Positions 61,101 to 64,000 of a DNA stretch of 64,000 bases are shown here, in pieces. The notes under the pieces are model-generated. The model saw only the letters and a program-made list of their open reading frames with translations, made no database searches and was not told where the DNA came from. The position numbers and the translations under genes were made by a program. How positions within the stretch are numbered: position 1 is the stretch's first letter; each line of letters opens with the position of its first letter. Origin of the DNA: Tetranychus cinnabarinus (lineage: Eukaryota > Arthropoda > Arachnida > Trombidiformes > Tetranychidae). The DNA lies in the NCBI GenBank assembly GCA_022266195.1, contig WHVY01000002.1, positions 6,463,001 to 6,527,000 of the forward strand, in the 5' to 3' direction.

Positions 61101-64000
61101 ATTTGCAATCCAAATTACTGGCATCTTGAGGCTCAGAGAAACCTGAATCTGTTACAACACCGTTTTTGCCATATTTAAGCTTTCGAAAGGCATAAAAACG
61201 GCAAAAAATATTAGGCATCTTTTTGTTTCGTTGATTTGGTGTCATACGGCATTCACGACATTTGGGTAATCGAGGGGCAATATCATAACAAGATCCATCT
61301 TGGAGAAAGGGTTGACCCGTTTTTTTCAAAACTTCAACGCTTGTTGGCCTTAAAACAAGAGATCCTTCTTTAGATGACTTCTTTTTACTTTCTTTTTCTC
61401 GAAATGAATCTTTATTACCATTGGACTCTTTTGATTCTTTCGATTCTTTTGGCTCCTTTGGCTCTTTAGGTTCTTTAGGTTCTTTCGGTTCTTTTAACTC
61501 TTTGGATTCTTTAGATCCTCTAGTCGAACTTTTGGGTTTACGACCTCGGCGAGCATTGATCTTGCTTTCTTTAGTTTTCCTTCTCCTTTCTCTCTCATCT
61601 TTAGACCATTTGTAGTCATCTTTTTTATTTTCACTGCCACTCCCACTATTACTCCCACCAGAACCTTTATGCCGTTTACTTGTATTTCGGGATGTGATAC
61701 GTTTTTTAATTAAACCACTTTTAGAGCTTTTTGATTTTTCAGGAGCTGAAGAGTTACTTTTGTCGCCATTGAAATCAAAATCCGAGACGGAACTGGTTTC
61801 ATCGCCATCTTCATCACTTGATGGTTCTTTTTTAGATCTTTTCTTATTTTTTTCTTCACGTGAGATCTTACGTTTAACACGAGGGGATGATGATGCTGAC
61901 GCATCAGAATGTTGATCACTTTTAATCTGAGAACTTGGCTTGATCTTATGATGATGTGACTGCTGTGATTTATGAATAGATGGTGAGGGCTGGAAAGATA
62001 AAAGAGATATAATCAATATTTTAAATGAAAAAAAGTGTCATGTCATATAAATCAATAAGAAAACAGACGTTGAAAGTGAATATAAATTGTGCGATGAAAG
62101 ATGTACACTTACAAGGGGTAGTGGGTCAATAAATATCATAACCATTATAACTACTGATTAGTTTAAGAACTGGTTTTTAATAAAAAAATTAAAAAAATAA
62201 AATATTTGTTAAATTAAGATGAATATTGAATATTCATTATTTGATTGAATCTCATAAGCAAAAGGTAAACGTTGAATAAGATGCGATTAAACTTTTATTC
62301 AGCAGATGGCTCTTATAAAAATAGAGATTTGTGATCAATAAAGATTGGTGAAAGAAACTGATTAGTTGATTACAATAAGCTTTGTTCGTAAATTAAAAAG
62401 CTAAATGACTATCAGTTTGATAACAATGTACAATGACCTTGTGCAAAGGAATAACAAATCAAAGTAATTAGTGACAACATTTTCACTCGAGTCAACAACG
62501 CGATAAGCCTTAATCTGTGAAAAATTGTCTCAATGGAGATTTAACTAAAGTAATTTGGATTCACATTAACGAATCACTGACAATATAAAGATTTTCAGCT
62601 AATAAAATAATAAACATGACTATCAAATTCAAAGCGAATGATAAAAGGTTTAACAATCAGGAGTAAATCTAGACCAAAATTTAATCACACAAGATTGATC
62701 TTTTTTATTTAAGATCGACCCCTGAATTGTATAAGAAAAGCTTTTCTAATGTGTCATTGTTTACAAAAATTTTTGATAATTTTTTATTTTAATTCCCAAG
62801 GATTGTGATAAACTAGATTTTAAATTTCGTGTCATAGACAAGTGGATTATACAGTTATGGATCGATGGGAAAATATAAGTGTTTAGGTTATAGCTGTTGG
62901 TTTAAACAGTTAGTGAAATTACCCAAAACCTGTGATTCAACTAATCAAACTAAATTGAGTTTGTTGTATTTGCTAATCTCTGAAATATCTCGCAAATCTA
63001 TCAACTTTTCTGGTTTGATTATAGAAGAATCATGTCTTGTAGCATTTACTTGCTTGAGGTATTGTTACATTCTGCATTTGACATGATGGTGATGAATTTG
63101 ACATCTTTTCCGAAAAAATAGTAAAAATCAAGTAGTGTACACTCGGTAGAAGATAGTTAAAAGTTGATGACCACTAATCTGAAAGCTATTTGTTTTGACA
63201 TCACGAATTAACTGTTAACATACATCTCAATAATCGTAACAGAAAAATTACTGGAAGATCAGAAGATGAGTATTGTAAATACTTTTACTTTTAGTCTATT
63301 TTAGCGAAAAAAAATATGATATTACTAATTGTTTCGTTATTGATTTATATTATTTATTTTCATCTTTAATGATAATCTTACCTGTTTGCATCTTTCTTCC
63401 TCTTTGACTGAATTGGAGGTGAGATTATTCAAGGTGTTATTCACACTTAGTGCAGATGATGTAGACTGATTTGAATTACTTTCAACTTCAGCCTCAGAAT
63501 GCCTTTGTAACCATGCTTTCTTCAGTTTAGGGTGAAACTTTGATGGTGTACTTGGTTCATTGGAGGTAACCGTTGTTGGAGATTCACGCACAGTTGTGAC
63601 TGGCGTTGAAATAGTGATTGAAGTAGTTGACCCTGATTGGGTTGATGGTGTTGAGGTTGCCGGTGTTATTGGGCTTGAATTGGAGAATACAGTGGATGAA
63701 TTGAGTGATGGAGGTGGTAACATGGTCGATGTTATGGTCATTGGTGTGTCAATTGTACTTTTACTTGAATTGAATGTTGGTTGAATTTTATGATCACCAA
63801 AATCATGCTCGAAATGATTAGTCAGATGAGATTTCTTATTCTCATTCACCGGATATACATTCTTTTCTTCTTTAATCAAAATAATGGGTTGTGCATTGGA
63901 TAAAGGTGAAGTCTGGTGAACAAATTCAGTTGGAGAAGCTGCTAATCTTCCCATGGATTTACCATTTCCACTTCTATTATTAACATTATCTTCCTCCTCT
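58122..64000 (-). CDS. Kdm3: KDM3-type JmjC histone H3K9 demethylase (5' end outside window)
   Basis: Visible exons, minus strand: 64000-63382 (partial, open to the window edge), 61989-59659 and 59264-58122, all phase 0, giving 1363 visible residues. The first exon is Ser/Thr/Pro-rich. The second has a Lys/Ser/Glu-rich region with a KEP repeat, a Cys block (CRECRMTPNQ), the C6 zinc finger characteristic of KDM3 (CDVC, HWVCHKCGFVICIDC, about visible residues 555-590), a long acidic linker with LRELL, and the start of the JmjC region (CSGRLLVLQDPK, WKRGQ continuing as PVLVNG in the next exon). The JmjC domain keeps the iron ligands HLD (His1128 and Asp1130, visible numbering) and His1260 in GAPHQVRN, so it should be active. 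KDM3 enzymes remove mono- and dimethyl marks from H3K9 with Fe(II) and 2-oxoglutarate, activating genes. A possible alternative first exon lies at 62113-62145. Confidence 0.92.
61990..63381. other. KDM3 intron of 1.4 kb
   Basis: AT-rich. It contains a candidate alternative first exon (62113-62145, minus; see findings). The frame at 62865-63086 (plus) has no recognisable features. Confidence 0.5.

Noticed and set aside
1..64000. tRNA or rRNA genes, CRISPR arrays, intact transposons
   Set aside because: I looked for tRNA B-box-like sequences, regularly spaced repeats and transposase or reverse-transcriptase motifs and found none I could support. Small structured RNAs could be missed without a covariance-model search.

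Overview
The window is eukaryotic nuclear DNA: AT-rich, with genes split by short GT-AG introns (many with gtaagt donors) and long AT-rich intergenic stretches. The gene set suggests a chelicerate arthropod, most likely a spider mite of the Tetranychus type. It includes a single-exon, cytosolic-type UDP-glycosyltransferase without signal peptide or membrane anchor, which is the form known from spider mites and thought to come from bacteria. It also includes a Gly/Ser/Tyr-rich silk- or cuticle-like secreted protein, a carboxyl/cholinesterase and SLC16/SLC46 transporters. The species is inferred; I could not search a database. All spliced models were built by hand from splice signals, reading phase and protein family knowledge.

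Layout. 0-4 kb: mostly noncoding, with a possible 42-residue two-exon gene (minus) and a long foldback hairpin. 4.06-6.0 kb: glycine-rich secreted protein (+, 4 exons). 7.6-10.3 kb: histidine-rich secreted protein (+, 10 exons, several microexons). 12.1-25.5 kb: KANK scaffold gene (minus, 6 coding exons). Its 7.7 kb intron holds a complete carboxyl/cholinesterase gene on the opposite strand (16.75-18.4 kb). 27.7-31.2 kb: SLC46/PCFT-like transporter (+). 33.0-34.1 kb: neurexin-like stalk, membrane segment and tail in a single exon with its own putative signal peptide (minus). 37.5-42 kb: UDP-glycosyltransferase (minus) between two diverged direct repeats, one of which carries a scrap of the neighbouring SLC16 gene. 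41.2-44.7 kb: SLC16 monocarboxylate-type transporter (minus, 5 exons). 47.7-48.7 kb: small double-stranded-RNA-binding protein (minus). 49.9-52.4 kb: DENND6 Rab GEF (minus, 7 exons). 53.7-54.2 kb: 58-residue unknown protein (+). 56.1-56.6 kb: secreted protein with PSW repeats (+). 58.1 kb to the right edge: KDM3-type JmjC histone demethylase (minus, 5' end outside the window).

The genes form no operon or single pathway. KANK, DENND6, KDM3 and the neurexin-like gene are conserved housekeeping or cell-biology genes. The UGT, esterase and transporters belong to families often expanded in plant-feeding mites for handling foreign compounds. The three low-complexity secreted proteins look like structural or secretory products. 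The most useful leads are the neurexin-gamma-like gene, the UGT with replaced key histidines inside a local duplication, the esterase nested in KANK, the hairpin near 2.4 kb, and several very small spliced genes or alternative first exons.
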